Shown one piece after another: positions 6,250 through 6,299 of a DNA stretch of 6,299 bases. The notes under the pieces are model-generated. The model ran no database searches and was not told where the DNA came from. It saw nothing but the letters and a program-made list of their open reading frames with translations. Both the position numbers and the translations under genes were made by a program. Each line of letters opens with the position of its first letter. Position 1 is the stretch's first letter. Location: positions 6,850 to 13,148 of the forward strand of contig WQRT01000041.1 in assembly GCA_009786625.1 (NCBI GenBank), in the 5' to 3' direction. Origin of the DNA: Treponema sp. (lineage in GTDB: Bacteria; Spirochaetota; Spirochaetia; Treponematales; Breznakiellaceae).

Positions 6250-6299
6250 GCGTTGTTATAATTTTATTACCGTTATTATTAGTTTTGGTTTTGCCAATG

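Noticed and set aside
6211..6261. Sixteen-codon + strand open frame MFFRDRSPPAFAKALL across the right arm
   Set aside because: It is short, has no ribosome binding site and follows from the arm sequence; it is kept only as evidence about the repeat, not as a gene.
1..6299. CRISPR array, tRNA, rRNA, transposase or toxin-antitoxin pair
   Set aside because: No spaced direct repeats, cloverleaf-like sequence, rRNA motifs or matching protein families were seen on either strand.

Overview
The window looks like part of a chromosome from a host-associated or anaerobic spirochaete, most plausibly a Treponema-like organism. This is inferred from several things together: two proteins with spirochaete-style lipoprotein signal peptides (LLGC and the relaxed LFNAC), an LplABC-type sugar importer with no ATPase gene beside it, and moderate GC with AT-rich gaps. 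No rRNA or other phylogenetic marker is present, so the assignment is tentative.

Left part (1-4133): a carbohydrate uptake and hydrolysis locus. A family 1 glycoside hydrolase (beta-glucosidase type, N-terminal 136 residues only) runs leftward out of the window. Diverging from it is a three-gene operon running rightward: two permeases (LplB-like and LplC/YtcP-like, 1 nt apart) and a large family 1 extracellular solute-binding protein. The 131-bp divergent gap holds back-to-back promoter candidates whose -35 boxes share one TTGACAA heptamer, bracketed by an inverted TGTAAA/TTTACA pair that could be an operator. The operon ends at a strong stem-loop that also serves the converging gene. The simplest reading is import of an oligosaccharide, possibly a beta-glucoside, followed by cytoplasmic hydrolysis. 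The ATP-binding subunit must be supplied from elsewhere, as is usual for this transporter class.

Right part (4134-6299): two leftward genes for predicted lipoproteins. The first (4151-4729) is a 192-residue lipoprotein with a Gly/Ala-rich linker and a beta-rich domain I cannot assign; it has its own promoter candidate. The second (4865-about 6082) is a PQQ-type beta-propeller lipoprotein resembling BamB or quinoprotein-like repeat proteins.

The most unusual structure is at 6083-6249. It is a 167-bp imperfect inverted repeat, with outer arms of 37 bp matching at 33 positions, and it ends exactly where the propeller protein's signal peptide begins. It looks like a MITE-like palindromic element inserted at the gene's 5' end. 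No ordinary start codon is visible in frame, and the only nearby candidate (TTG at 6247) lies inside the element. A second oddity is the solute-binding protein's signal peptide, which looks like a lipoprotein signal whose essential cysteine is glycine (GGC where TGC would give Cys). I see no CRISPR array, tRNA, rRNA, transposase or defence system.
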